DNA of 39,731 nucleotides from an uncultured Collinsella sp. Lineage in GTDB: Bacteria > Actinomycetota > Coriobacteriia > Coriobacteriales > Coriobacteriaceae. Position numbers and translations under genes: made by a program. Where the stretch lies: the NCBI GenBank assembly GCA_900541245.1, contig UQIS01000025.1, forward strand, positions 1 to 39,731. The letters are read 5' to 3'. The notes below the pieces were generated by a model. That model was not told the DNA's origin, did not search any database, and was given only the letters and a program-made list of their open reading frames with translations. This document shows, piece after piece, positions 16,234 to 25,053 of the stretch (position 1 is the first letter of the stretch; every line of letters begins with the position of its first letter).

Positions 16234-16261
16234 TCGACCCATTCTTTCCGTGCGGTACTAT
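16234..16261 (+). promoter_or_regulatory. Candidate promoter of moaA
   Basis: TCGACC (16234-16239), a 16-base spacer and TACTAT (16256-16261) precede the moaA ribosome site by about 27 bases. The -35 hexamer and spacer length equal those proposed for the HEPN/MNT module. Confidence 0.4.
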
Positions 16262-16301
16262 ATTCCCTGAAGAATAAAGACCGGCGTGAGGGGAGGGCTG
16301 C

Positions 16302-17357
16302 GTGGACGGGCGCGTGCAACATGACGGCTTTGGCCGCGATATCAACTACCTGCGCATTGCCGTTACCGACAAGTGCAATTTCCGCTGCATTTACTGCATG
16401 CCGGCCGATGGCGTGGCGCCCCGTGCACACGACGAGCTACTCAGTGCCGAGGAAATCGCCCGTTTTGTGCGCTTGGTGGCGGGGGAGGGCATTCGCCGCG
16501 TACGCCTGACGGGTGGCGAGCCGCTGGTCAGCCGCCGTATCATCCCGCTTATTCGTGACATCCGCGCGATTCCGCAGATCGAGGACATCTCGCTTACCAC
16601 CAATGGCGCCCTGCTGCCCAGGCTGGCACCGCAGCTCAAAGATGCCGGGCTTAACCGCGTCAACATTTCGCTCGACACACTCGACCCTACGCTCTTTGGA
16701 AAGATCACGCGCCTGGGCCGACTCGAGCAGACCATGGCTGGCATTGACGCGGCGCTGGCTTGGGGCTTTGAGCCCGTTAAGGTCAACTGCGTTGTAGTGC
16801 GCCGGCTTAACCAGGATGTGGCAGCCCTCGCGCGACTGACCGTCGACCGCCCCATCCACCTGCGATTTATCGAATACATGCCCATCGGCGACGAGCGCAC
16901 GAGCTCGCATTGCGCTGTGGACCCGCATGCGCCCACACTCAATCCCGAGCTGTGGGACGCGAGCGATACCGTGCCGAGCGACGAGCTGCGGGCGCGCATC
17001 AATGCCGATGCCGCCGCGACGGGACTGGGCGAGCTCGAGCCGCTCGACATTAACGACGCTCCTGCCGGCGCGGGCCCTGCGCGCTATTGGCACTTTCCGG
17101 GCGCGGCGGGAACGGTTGGCTTTATTAGCGCCATGTCCAACCATTTTTGCGCGAACTGCAACCGTCTGCGCCTGACGGCCGATGGCAACGTGCGTCCGTG
17201 CCTGTTCAGCGATGCCGAATATTCGGTGCGCGACGCCCTGCGCCGTGGTGATGATATGCAGGTACTTTCGATTTGGCGCGATGCCGTGGCCCACAAACCG
17301 CAGGAACACGCGATAATTGAGGGCACGCAACGATTTATGTCCCAAATCGGAGGATGA
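16302..17357 (+). CDS. moaA: GTP 3',8-cyclase MoaA (molybdenum cofactor biosynthesis)
   Basis: This 351-residue radical SAM enzyme rearranges GTP to 3',8-cyclo-GTP, the first step of molybdopterin synthesis. The N-terminal cluster motif is CNFRCIYC (C25, C29, C32). The second, C-terminal cluster motif is CANCNRLRLTADGNVRPC. The protein ends in Gly-Gly, as MoaA does, and that tail is needed for activity. The start is GTG at 16302 after GAGGGGAGG. It is followed after four bases by the moaC-mobB fusion, so the two form an operon. No molybdopterin synthase, molybdate transporter or molybdoenzyme is in the window. Confidence 0.95.
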   Translation: MDGRVQHDGFGRDINYLRIAVTDKCNFRCIYCMPADGVAPRAHDELLSAEEIARFVRLVAGEGIRRVRLTGGEPLVSRRIIPLIRDIRAIPQIEDISLTTNGALLPRLAPQLKDAGLNRVNISLDTLDPTLFGKITRLGRLEQTMAGIDAALAWGFEPVKVNCVVVRRLNQDVAALARLTVDRPIHLRFIEYMPIGDERTSSHCAVDPHAPTLNPELWDASDTVPSDELRARINADAAATGLGELEPLDINDAPAGAGPARYWHFPGAAGTVGFISAMSNHFCANCNRLRLTADGNVRPCLFSDAEYSVRDALRRGDDMQVLSIWRDAVAHKPQEHAIIEGTQRFMSQIGG

Positions 17358-17361
17358 TCAT

Positions 17362-18660
17362 ATGGCCAAGAGCAGGTACGCCGATGCCACCAAGGCCGCT
17401 CGCAGGGCCGCGATGTCTGCCCACAAAGTCACGGCTGCGGCGAATGCTGGCAACGCCGACGCGTCCGCACAGCCGACTGCCGGCGCTGCCACCGAGCCCG
17501 CCCGCGACGCCCGTCGCGACGAGCTGACGCACGTGGACGCCAAGGGCGAGGTGCGCATGGTCGACGTGTCCGACAAGGCCGAGACCCATCGCATCGCCAT
17601 CGCCGAGGGCACCATCCTCATGCACCCCGAGACGCAGGCCATGGTGCTGCAGGACCGCGCCAAAAAGGGCGACGTGCTTGCCTGCGCGCGCGTGGCGGGC
17701 ATCATGGCCATCAAACGCACGAGCGACATCATTCCCATGTGCCATCCGCTGCTCATTACCAAGAGCAAGTGCGACATTGCGCCCATCGCTGCGGCGGGGA
17801 CGCCGGTCGAGAACGTGCCCGAGGGCTGGGCGCCGGCGCGCACGGACGGGCAGGTTGGCTTTCACGTGCTGGTTACGGCGGGCGTGACGGGCAAGACGGG
17901 TATCGAGATGGAGGCCCTGACCGGCGCGAGCGCTGCGTGCCTAACGATCTACGACATGTGCAAGGCGGTCGATCGCGGTATGGAGATTGTCGACGTGCGC
18001 CTGTTGCACAAGGAGGGCGGCCGCTCGGGCGTGTGGGATCGTGCAGAGCGTCAGGCCGCTGCCGTTGAGTCCGTGGCCGCTGACGGTGCCACGCTCGCAA
18101 GCGCGCCCGTCGCGCCTGCAGCTCCGGCACCGGCCGTCCCCGCGATCGCGTTTATCGGCTACCAAAACTCGGGTAAGACCACACTCGTCGAGAAGGTTAT
18201 CGCCGAGCTCACCCGCCGCGGCCTGCGCGTGGGTTCGCTCAAGCATCATGGGCATCACGGCTTTGATATCGATGTGCCCGCTAAGGACACCTGGCGCCAC
18301 CACCAAGCCGGGTCCAAGCACGTGGGCCTCATCTGCGCCACGCGCTGGGCGGAGTACGCCGATACGCGCGAGGAAGACGAGATGCCCGCGCGAGAGCTGC
18401 TGTCGCGTTACAACGATGTCGACGTGGTGATCATCGAGGGCTACAAGACCGAGGGCTTCGACAACATCGTGGTCGCGCGCTCCGGTGTCGACCGTCTGCG
18501 CGGCAAGAGCTCGCTCGACCTGGTCGACGGTCGCACGCTGGCCCTTGCCTGCAACGAAGCCCTGGCGCGTCAGGCCTTCGATGCCGGCTTTGCGACCCGA
18601 GCCATCAACATCAACGACGCCCGAGCCATCTGTGATCTTATCCAAGACCATCTGGCCTAA
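17362..18660 (+). CDS. moaC: MoaC-MobB fusion protein (molybdenum cofactor biosynthesis)
   Basis: This 432-residue protein fuses two cofactor-pathway domains. After an Ala-rich N-terminal extension (about 1-50), residues about 52-230 are MoaC, cyclic pyranopterin monophosphate synthase, with LTHVDAKGEVRMVDVSDK, the MCHPL catalytic histidine region and TGIEMEALTGAS. A Pro/Ala linker (about 235-260) leads to MobB (about 262-432), a GTP-binding protein for molybdenum guanine dinucleotide formation, with P-loop GYQNSGKTT and IIEGYKTEGF. The MobB domain suggests the organism makes the guanylylated cofactor. The ATG at 17362 follows GGAGG; an earlier in-frame start overlaps moaA and lacks a ribosome site. 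A terminator begins at the stop codon. Confidence 0.93.
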   Translation: MAKSRYADATKAARRAAMSAHKVTAAANAGNADASAQPTAGAATEPARDARRDELTHVDAKGEVRMVDVSDKAETHRIAIAEGTILMHPETQAMVLQDRAKKGDVLACARVAGIMAIKRTSDIIPMCHPLLITKSKCDIAPIAAAGTPVENVPEGWAPARTDGQVGFHVLVTAGVTGKTGIEMEALTGASAACLTIYDMCKAVDRGMEIVDVRLLHKEGGRSGVWDRAERQAAAVESVAADGATLASAPVAPAAPAPAVPAIAFIGYQNSGKTTLVEKVIAELTRRGLRVGSLKHHGHHGFDIDVPAKDTWRHHQAGSKHVGLICATRWAEYADTREEDEMPARELLSRYNDVDVVIIEGYKTEGFDNIVVARSGVDRLRGKSSLDLVDGRTLALACNEALARQAFDAGFATRAININDARAICDLIQDHLA

Positions 18661-18700
18661 AACCTGCCAAAAAAGACAGGTTAATTTGGCAGGTTTTATC
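18659..18700 (+). terminator. Intrinsic terminator after the moaC-mobB fusion
   Basis: AAAACCTGCCAAA (18659-18671) and TTTGGCAGGTTTT (18685-18697) form a perfect 13-bp stem ending in a T-run, starting within the stop codon. Confidence 0.9.
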
Positions 18701-18716
18701 TGGGCAAACGTCACTT

Positions 18717-18749
18717 CCACCACAAAGGGGACAGGCACCTTTGTGGTGG
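18717..18749. repeat. Palindromic repeat family B, copy 2
   Basis: CCACCACAAAGG and CCTTTGTGGTGG are perfect 12-bp arms around GGACAGGCA. The repeat continues into TTTTTGCTTTG, a tail also present after copy 3. Confidence 0.8.
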
Positions 18750-18757
18750 TTTTTGCT

Positions 18758-18794
18758 TTGGTAGATGGTTGGGACATGCCTTACAATCTACCAA
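18758..18794 (+). promoter_or_regulatory. MFS-gene promoter overlapped by a perfect 9-bp inverted repeat
   Basis: TTGGTAGAT (18758-18766) and ATCTACCAA (18786-18794) are perfect inverted copies separated by 19 bases. TTGGTA (18758-18763) and TACAAT (18782-18787), spacer 18, read as a promoter lying inside the dyad. A repressor bound here would block transcription of the downstream transporter. Confidence 0.5.
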
Positions 18795-18845
18795 GTAGTT
18801 CATGACGGGCGAAAAACGGAGAGAAGGGGCTTGATGCGTCCTTAA

Positions 18846-18913
18846 TGTTTCATGCGGATAGATTGATTTGACAGACGGTGGCGAATGCCCGCCGTGCGCA
18901 TTCGTATGAAACA
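18846..18913 (+). promoter_or_regulatory. Leader hairpin abutting the MFS ribosome site
   Basis: TGTTTCATGCG (18846-18856) and CGTATGAAACA (18903-18913) pair with one mismatch. Inside the loop CGAATG and CATTCG can also pair. The right arm touches the AAGGAG ribosome site, so folding could affect translation, or the arms could be a second protein-binding site. Confidence 0.35.
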
Positions 18914-18923
18914 AGGAGTCTCC

Positions 18924-20210
18924 ATGCTCGCCTCTCTTTTCTCAAAGCCTCAATCATCACTGTCCGCGCAGGCCAAGCGTCTGGTGGCGATGCGCTTTCT
19001 CATCTACACCGGTTTTCAGACCAGCTACTTTATCGGCGTCATTGGAACGCTTACCTATGCGGACGGCGCTTCGGTCGTCGCGACATCGCTGGCTGTCCTC
19101 TTTATGAACGTCTTTGTGATCCTGGGGCCCTTTGCGGGCGGTGCGGCGCTCGACGCTTGGGGCCCGCGCCGCCATTTCTTGCTGAGTATCGTCGGTACGC
19201 TAGTAACGGGTGCGGCGATCCTCGTTTTTGGCAGCGCGACCGGCATAGTCCTGCTCGGCGCGGTACTCCTGGGCTTTGTGATGGGATTCGCCCAGCCCGT
19301 CGCCACGTCCTATCCGGCGTATCTCACCGACGACCCCGTCGAGCTCAAAGACATCAACTCCGCCATAACCATGTTCTCCAACGTGAGCATTATCGTCGGT
19401 CCCACACTGGGAGGCTTTGTCGCGGTGGCTGCATCGTCACGTGCGGTGTTCGTGCTCATGATGATCTTTACCGTACTGGCGCTCGTCGCCGGTTGGGGCT
19501 TTAGGCCGCAAGCAAGTCGCGTCGCCGCGCGCGAAAGTACTTCCGCGGATAGCAGCACAACGGCAAGTACTGCCAATCAAAGCCCCGACTCCAGTAAATC
19601 CACCCGCGTCACCTTCGCGACCAGCATCAAGACGGTCTTTACCAACAGCGTCCTCGCCCTGCTGTTCTGTATTATTTTCCTTTCGAATTTTGGCTACGGT
19701 GCCTTCGACCCGCTGGAGTCGTTCTTCTACCGCGATGTCCTGCACGTCGGTGTCGAATGGATGGGCTGGCTCTCGTCGGCCAGCGGTGTGGGCGCGGTGC
19801 TGGGCGCCGTGGCCGCGCTCCGCTTGCCGCCGCACCTGGTCAACCTAAAAACGCTGCTCGTGGCGCTTATGTCCGTGGGCGTGGGAAGCCTGATTTACGT
19901 GGGGACGCCGCATGTTGGCGTAGCCCTTGTCGGCCAGATTGTCTTGGGCGTGGCCTGGGGCGCTGTCAACCCGCTTCACAACACCATTGTGCAGACGACG
20001 GCTCCGCTCGAGCAACTCGGCCGTGTGAACTCGGTCATGGGTTTTGGCAATATGTTCGCCGGCGTGGCCCCGCTGGCGATTGCCCCCTGGCTGGCGGCGA
20101 CGTTTAGCGTGCAGCAGACGCTCGTTGGTGCGGGCATGGTCGTGACGGCAGTTCCCGCGGCGTTGCTGCTGTTTGGACGCCGGCATTTTGATCGTGCCGC
20201 AAGGCAGTAA
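18924..20210 (+). CDS. MFS transporter
   Basis: This 428-residue protein has about twelve hydrophobic helices and the overall pattern of the MFS_3 group (EntS-like exporters). Loop 2-3 carries GGAALDAWGPRR, a variant of the family motif, and a Ser/Thr-rich cytoplasmic loop (residues about 205-230) separates the two halves. Members usually export drugs, siderophores or metabolites by proton antiport; the substrate here is unknown. The ATG at 18924 follows AAGGAG. An in-frame start at 18885 would extend into the leader hairpin and is less likely. It is preceded by a promoter within a dyad and followed by repeat elements A3 and B3, so it is probably monocistronic. Confidence 0.85.
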   Translation: MLASLFSKPQSSLSAQAKRLVAMRFLIYTGFQTSYFIGVIGTLTYADGASVVATSLAVLFMNVFVILGPFAGGAALDAWGPRRHFLLSIVGTLVTGAAILVFGSATGIVLLGAVLLGFVMGFAQPVATSYPAYLTDDPVELKDINSAITMFSNVSIIVGPTLGGFVAVAASSRAVFVLMMIFTVLALVAGWGFRPQASRVAARESTSADSSTTASTANQSPDSSKSTRVTFATSIKTVFTNSVLALLFCIIFLSNFGYGAFDPLESFFYRDVLHVGVEWMGWLSSASGVGAVLGAVAALRLPPHLVNLKTLLVALMSVGVGSLIYVGTPHVGVALVGQIVLGVAWGAVNPLHNTIVQTTAPLEQLGRVNSVMGFGNMFAGVAPLAIAPWLAATFSVQQTLVGAGMVVTAVPAALLLFGRRHFDRAARQ

Positions 20211-20274
20211 AAACCATCACAACATTCGATGAAAATCGCGATTTTGCCGAAAAACTTCGAATGTTGTGATGCTT
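20211..20274 (-). repeat. Palindromic repeat family A, copy 3 (inverted relative to copies 1 and 2)
   Basis: Arms AAACCATCACAACATTCGA and CGAATGTTGTGATGCTTT flank a centre whose reverse complement (GTTTTTCGGCAAAATCG) resembles that of copies 1 and 2. It begins at the MFS stop codon. Confidence 0.8.
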
Positions 20275-20307
20275 TGCGCCCCGGGCCAGGCCACCCTGCG
20301 AGTCCGG

Positions 20308-20340
20308 CCACCACAAAGGGGCCAGGCACCTTTGTGGTGG
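20308..20340. repeat. Palindromic repeat family B, copy 3
   Basis: CCACCACAAAGG and CCTTTGTGGTGG arms surround GGCCAGGCA, followed by TTTTTGCTTTG as in copy 2. It lies 33 bases after family A copy 3, between the MFS and HAD genes. Confidence 0.8.
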
Positions 20341-20434
20341 TTTTTGCTTTGACGGGCCGCGCCTGTGCCTTGGTATACCATGTACGCCGTTCACGAATAC
20401 ACCCCACACCGCCGCACAACCCAGAAAGGCCCCC

Positions 20435-21256
20435 ATGGACACCACCTTCAGCCACATCAAAGCCGTGTTCTGCGATATTGACGGCACACTGCTCACGAGC
20501 CAGCACACGGTGTCCCCGCGCACCGTGGCGGCGATTCGTGCCCTGCGCGAGCGCGGCGTGCTCTTTGGCCTGTGCACCGGGCGCGACGCCCACGCGACCG
20601 AGGCCATGTACGAGCTCTGGGGCATCGAAGGCCTGGTGGACGTGATGGTGGGCTGCGGTGGCGCCGAGGTCATCGACCGCGCGCACGACATCAACGAGCT
20701 GAGCTATCCGCTGCCGGGCGAGACCATCGCGCGTATCTGCAAGCACATGGCGGACCTTCCGGCAACGCCCGTCTGCCCCCGAGACGGCGTGTTCTACGTG
20801 CCCGAGAGCAACGCGTGCGTCGAGCACCTGTCGCGCGTCGATGGCGTGCCCTATCAGGTGGTCGATTTTGCCGAGTTCTTGCGCGAGCCGCAGCCCAAGG
20901 TGATGTTTACCATGGCGCCCGAGGTAATGCCGCGGGTGATTGAGCGGGCGTCGACGTTTGCCGATGACACTGTTAAGGCGGCGGCTCTGCAAACCACGCA
21001 GCGGCTCTACGAGTTCATGGATCCGCGCGTGTCCAAGACGCGCGGCCTTGTGCGCGTGGCGGAGCTCAACGACATGGAGCTCCAGGACATCTGCGTGTTT
21101 GGCGATGCGGACAACGACACCTGCATGGTGGCCGACGCCGGCGTGGGCGTGGCCATGGCAAACGGCAGCGACGCCACCCGTGCCGCCGCCGACTTTGTAA
21201 CCGCTAGCAACGACAAAGACGGCATCGCGATCTTTATCGAGGAACATCTGCTGTAG
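20435..21256 (+). CDS. Cof-type HAD-superfamily hydrolase
   Basis: This 273-residue cytoplasmic enzyme is a Cof-subfamily (C2B cap) phosphatase. Motif I is FCDIDGTLL, with nucleophile D14 and acid/base D16. Motif II corresponds to LCTGRD, motif III to a lysine in the KTRGLVRVAEL region, and motif IV to GDADNDTCM, with GVGVAMANG downstream. These proteins typically remove phosphate from sugar phosphates or cofactors such as FMN and PLP, with broad specificity. One feature is unusual: motif III normally reads KGxAL at this position and here is KTRGLV. The ATG follows AGAAAGG. Flanked by repeats on both sides; monocistronic. Confidence 0.88.
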   Translation: MDTTFSHIKAVFCDIDGTLLTSQHTVSPRTVAAIRALRERGVLFGLCTGRDAHATEAMYELWGIEGLVDVMVGCGGAEVIDRAHDINELSYPLPGETIARICKHMADLPATPVCPRDGVFYVPESNACVEHLSRVDGVPYQVVDFAEFLREPQPKVMFTMAPEVMPRVIERASTFADDTVKAAALQTTQRLYEFMDPRVSKTRGLVRVAELNDMELQDICVFGDADNDTCMVADAGVGVAMANGSDATRAAADFVTASNDKDGIAIFIEEHLL

Positions 21257-21271
21257 CGCAGGGGGAGAACT

Positions 21272-21301
21272 CCGCAAGGGGGATAGGCGTCTTTGCGGTG
21301 G
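21272..21301. repeat. Degenerate family B repeat, copy 5
   Basis: CCGCAA (21272-21277) and TTTGCGG (21292-21298) enclose GGGGGATAGGCGTC, matching the family B layout with several changes. It follows the HAD gene by 15 bases. Confidence 0.55.
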
Positions 21302-21640
21302 CCTCAGGCGATTTGGGCGAATTGATACCTAAAATCTGCGCGAAAATTCAAATAACGTTGTCTGAACATCATGCTTCTAACCACCGATAAGTTAAAGATA
21401 TTCCCATCAATTTGGTAGTCTATTCCTCCCGGTTAATGATCTACCGTTCACGGTCGATTTTCGACCGTTCACAGGACGCATGCTCTTGAGCAAAATGTTG
21501 TGCAAATAAATAAAATGCTATTAAAAAATGATAACTAGCTTAATTACCAGTAGAAATAGATATTTCATAGCGAATAAACGAAGGTAAATCCGAGCAAATG
21601 TCAAGAGAATTGAGAATTCGCTACAAAACTATCGGTATTT
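21302..21640. other. AT-rich intergenic region upstream of the pilus locus
   Basis: This stretch is far more AT-rich than its surroundings and has no supportable gene. It holds a dyad CGGTCGA (21451-21457) / TCGACCG (21461-21467) flanked by two direct copies of ACCGTTCAC (21443-21451 and 21464-21472), a plausible regulator site. The AT richness fits a region for regulated surface-gene expression or an acquisition boundary. Confidence 0.5.
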
Positions 21641-21670
21641 TTGCTTAGATGTTCAAACAATCGTTACAAT
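21641..21670 (+). promoter_or_regulatory. Candidate promoter of the pilus operon
   Basis: TTGCTT (21641-21646), an 18-base spacer and TACAAT (21665-21670) lie about 90 bases before the first pilin start. This is the best match to a sigma-70 promoter that I see in the region. Confidence 0.4.
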
Positions 21671-21759
21671 ATGTACTACAAGCGTGCGCAATTACAGATT
21701 GCGCAGATACGTTTGATAGTGAAAGAGCAAGATCGCGGTCTCTTGGGGAGGAGACATCG

Positions 21760-24700
21760 ATGAAAGCGAATTCAGAAAAAACTAAGCAGAGTAAAAAAGC
21801 GACGCGCCGTGTACTGGCAGGCGTTTTGTGCGGAGCATCAGTTTTGAGCCTGGTGCTGTCGCTCGTCATGCCCCCGATCTCCCAGGCCATTGCCAACGAT
21901 GCCCAGGCGGTTTCTACCGAGGAAACTGTAATGGGAGGGGGTTCTTCAAGTGAGTCCGCTGCTGTAGATAACACCAGCGAGGATGCCGAAAACCAGAATA
22001 GCGACGAGACCAATGGCGGCGAGGCTGGCTCTTCAAATAGTGCTGAGCAGGCTCAGAGTGCGAATGCGGCTTCAGCGAGAGCGACGGCCACCGTGGAGAA
22101 GGGAATTTATGTTCCCACGTCTATCGGTATCGGTACGAATATCGATGTCTCCACCCCCGATCCCGGCGTGGCCACCTACGTCGGCCGCGACATGTACATC
22201 GGTGGTAAGCCGAGCGACACTAGTAATCTTGATGCGAAGAACGCCCCCACCGGCTCATATGCCGCTGAGGCGGAGGGCCTTACCTTGGTCCGTGGCAAGC
22301 TTGCCATGAATCCAGTCAAAGAGAGCTGGCCCTATAAATCAATTGGTGCTGGTTTCCGCTTTGGCACCGTTGGTTTTGGTTCCCAGTTCCGTCCTGTCGC
22401 CGGCAGCACCGTGCTTGCGGTGGCCGGAATTAAAAGTGCGATCACCAAGATGAGCGTTGGTTATAGCGGCGACTCGCCGGAGACGACTACCGTTGGCGCT
22501 TGGAAGAAAGGCGCTTGGGTCGGACGGCAGAAATCTTCTGAGGGCGCGACTCCTTCCGGCTTTGCCTACACTGCGCAGATCGCAGGCCCCATCACATACT
22601 GGCGCGATAACAATGAACGCCAATCCGTGGTGACAACGCAGGGTAATTGGTACGAGGGCGAGAACTCTCAGGAAAGCAACCTGTTCAATCAAACTGTTGA
22701 TTTGACTAATGTCAACAATAACGATTATTCGAGCTACAACGGTGAAGATGGGTACCTCTCGAAGCTATCGAAACAGCTCAACTCGTTTGCAAATACCGGC
22801 ACGCTCGAGGTTGGTTTCGCGAGCAATCACAACAACTACGTAATCAACAAGTACGACAAGACGGATTGTAATTATGGCCTGGTGTTTGATGAGTCGTATA
22901 AGACCATATATTCGGACTGCGCCGATACGTCGCTCAATGGTAAGCGATTCAAGAATAGCGAGCGTCTTATCACGTTTAAGGGCGACAACACCTCTATGCA
23001 GCAGGTGTTCACCATCGATGCTTCTCAGCTGAGCAATACATACAACAACGAGTATTATCGTGGCGTTGATTTCGCATTCGAGGGCATTCCCAAGGGCGCC
23101 TCGGTTGTTGTGAACGTTACCGGATCTTCGAATATTGAGTTTCACAATGGCTGGCGCTTTTGGTGGAACGGTACCGAGATTTCGCGTGGTTACGAAACTC
23201 AATATTCCGGCAAGGAGCTGGGCGAGGCATACGCGACGGCTTCCCAGTCCATCATGTGGAACTTTGTCGATACGCAAAGCCTTACCATTCGAGGCGGCAT
23301 CGCGGGAGAAAACCGCGCGGACTGGGGATACGGCGGCACAGCCACCGGTGCCAAGTGGACTGACGACGATCCTGCGGCGGCTATGATCGGATCGATTCTC
23401 GTTCCCAACGGAAGTTTCGACGACCATGTGACTACCAACGGCCGCGTTTATGTGGGCGTCGATTTCTCAATGAACAGCCCGAAGGTTGCCGCAGCATTTG
23501 GTGAGGGTAACTCGGCTTCCGTCATCGATATGGATCAGGAGCGTCACAACTTCCCGTGGTCTGGGTCGTATACGCCCGACGGCTCCGCCGTTGCGTGGAG
23601 CAAGGTCGATGCGGCGAACGGCAACACGTCGCTTCCTGGTTCCTCGTGGGCTATCTATGGTTCTGTCGAGAATGCTGTCGCGGGCAAGGACGCTATCGTG
23701 ACGGTGACTGACGGTGGCGCAAATGATTACGCTTCGGGTGATGGCAAGCTTCAGTTCAACTATCTGAACCAGAAGGCAAACATCGGCAATTCCAACGATA
23801 CCAACTACTTCACGTATTACATCAAAGAGGAGACGGCGCCGGCTGGCTACCAGAAGTCAGACACCATCTACTATGCCACTATGAACAATACTGGCGAGAA
23901 GCCGAACTACGTTCAGGGTTACGTGGATGAGAACGGCAAAAATGTTCCGTTCGAGAATAACCCCACAGGTGCCATTCCCAACACCAAGATCATCACCGGT
24001 ACGGTGTCTTGGACCAAGGTGGGGGAGGGCGACACAAAACACACTCCTTTGGCTGGTTCTGAGTGGAAACTCACCAAGACTAATGACGCCGATGGTGCGG
24101 CCGTTAACCAGTCCTGGACCGTGAGAGATCAGGTGAGCGACCAGTCGACTTCGAGCGATACCACGTGGGTAGACACCGACACCGCGCCTGGCAAGTTCAA
24201 GCTCGAGGGCCTGCTGCCGGGTACGTACACGCTTGTTGAGACCCAGGCTCCGTTTGGCTACGAACTGAACAAGAACACCTACAAGTTCACGGTGGACAGC
24301 ACAAACGGCTTCATTACGTGGAAAGAGAACGAGCAGCCGAGCATCGATAGTGGCACTACGTACATCTCCGACAAGTGCAGTGCTACGTCCGTGAAGATCC
24401 CGGTGACCAAATCCGTTCGCAATACGGATTGGCCGAAGGATGCTGACGACAACTATGTGCCGTTCGAGTTCAGCATTGTGGCTACGGGTGACTATGCAGC
24501 CGAAGCCCCCATGCCCGAAGCGCCCAAGATTTCTGTTGCCCCAAAGGCAGGGGAGACCGATGCCGCCAAGCTCAACAACATCACGGCGACCTTTGGCGCC
24601 ATGACGTTCAACAAGTCGCACCTGTCCACTGAAGCAGGCACCAATAAAGATTACGCCAAGACCTACACCTACACGGTGAAGGAGGTCGCGCCTACCACCG

Positions 24701-25053
24701 GTGCCATCGACAAGCTTCGCTACTCCAAGGCCGAGTACCAGGTGGCCGTCACGGTGAAGGCCGTCATGGATGAGACCACTGGCAAGTACTCCGGCCTCAC
24801 CACCTCCACCACGGTCACGCAGGTGAAGGACGACATGGGCAACACCGTGAGTAACACCATCGGCAAGGACGCCGCGCCCAACGCCATTCCCGCCTCCACC
24901 TTCACCAACACCTACTCCACCACTCTGCCCCTTTCTGGTATGTCGGGCGTCACGCTGACGTACCTTGCCGGCGCGGCGGTGCTTTGCGCTGCCGCGGCCT
25001 GGATGCACATTCGTCGCAAGGCGAATGCGAAGGGAGGCGAGCGTCGTGAATAA
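21760..25053 (+). CDS. Large LPXTG-type pilus tip/adhesin protein with SpaA-like domains
   Basis: This 1097-residue surface protein begins with a basic, hydrophobic signal segment (about 15-46) and ends with a sorting signal: LPLSG (1056-1060), a hydrophobic helix, then RRKANAKGGERRE. The first 550 residues are a non-repetitive region rich in Gly, Asn, Tyr and Trp, probably the binding head. At least two SpaA/collagen-binding B-type domains follow, with E-boxes KEETAPAGYQ and VETQAPFGYEL, then a third immunoglobulin-like domain ending TVKEVAPTTG and TFTNTYSTT. These usually carry isopeptide bonds. Size and first position suggest a tip adhesin. The ATG at 21760 follows GGGGAGGAG; an upstream in-frame start at 21649 would overlap the proposed promoter. 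Ligand unknown. Confidence 0.85.
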   Translation: MKANSEKTKQSKKATRRVLAGVLCGASVLSLVLSLVMPPISQAIANDAQAVSTEETVMGGGSSSESAAVDNTSEDAENQNSDETNGGEAGSSNSAEQAQSANAASARATATVEKGIYVPTSIGIGTNIDVSTPDPGVATYVGRDMYIGGKPSDTSNLDAKNAPTGSYAAEAEGLTLVRGKLAMNPVKESWPYKSIGAGFRFGTVGFGSQFRPVAGSTVLAVAGIKSAITKMSVGYSGDSPETTTVGAWKKGAWVGRQKSSEGATPSGFAYTAQIAGPITYWRDNNERQSVVTTQGNWYEGENSQESNLFNQTVDLTNVNNNDYSSYNGEDGYLSKLSKQLNSFANTGTLEVGFASNHNNYVINKYDKTDCNYGLVFDESYKTIYSDCADTSLNGKRFKNSERLITFKGDNTSMQQVFTIDASQLSNTYNNEYYRGVDFAFEGIPKGASVVVNVTGSSNIEFHNGWRFWWNGTEISRGYETQYSGKELGEAYATASQSIMWNFVDTQSLTIRGGIAGENRADWGYGGTATGAKWTDDDPAAAMIGSILVPNGSFDDHVTTNGRVYVGVDFSMNSPKVAAAFGEGNSASVIDMDQERHNFPWSGSYTPDGSAVAWSKVDAANGNTSLPGSSWAIYGSVENAVAGKDAIVTVTDGGANDYASGDGKLQFNYLNQKANIGNSNDTNYFTYYIKEETAPAGYQKSDTIYYATMNNTGEKPNYVQGYVDENGKNVPFENNPTGAIPNTKIITGTVSWTKVGEGDTKHTPLAGSEWKLTKTNDADGAAVNQSWTVRDQVSDQSTSSDTTWVDTDTAPGKFKLEGLLPGTYTLVETQAPFGYELNKNTYKFTVDSTNGFITWKENEQPSIDSGTTYISDKCSATSVKIPVTKSVRNTDWPKDADDNYVPFEFSIVATGDYAAEAPMPEAPKISVAPKAGETDAAKLNNITATFGAMTFNKSHLSTEAGTNKDYAKTYTYTVKEVAPTTGAIDKLRYSKAEYQVAVTVKAVMDETTGKYSGLTTSTTVTQVKDDMGNTVSNTIGKDAAPNAIPASTFTNTYSTTLPLSGMSGVTLTYLAGAAVLCAAAAWMHIRRKANAKGGERRE

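Noticed and set aside
21649..21759. Upstream extension of the large adhesin
   Set aside because: The extra 37 residues lack signal-peptide character, while ATG at 21760 has a strong ribosome site and a proper signal segment.
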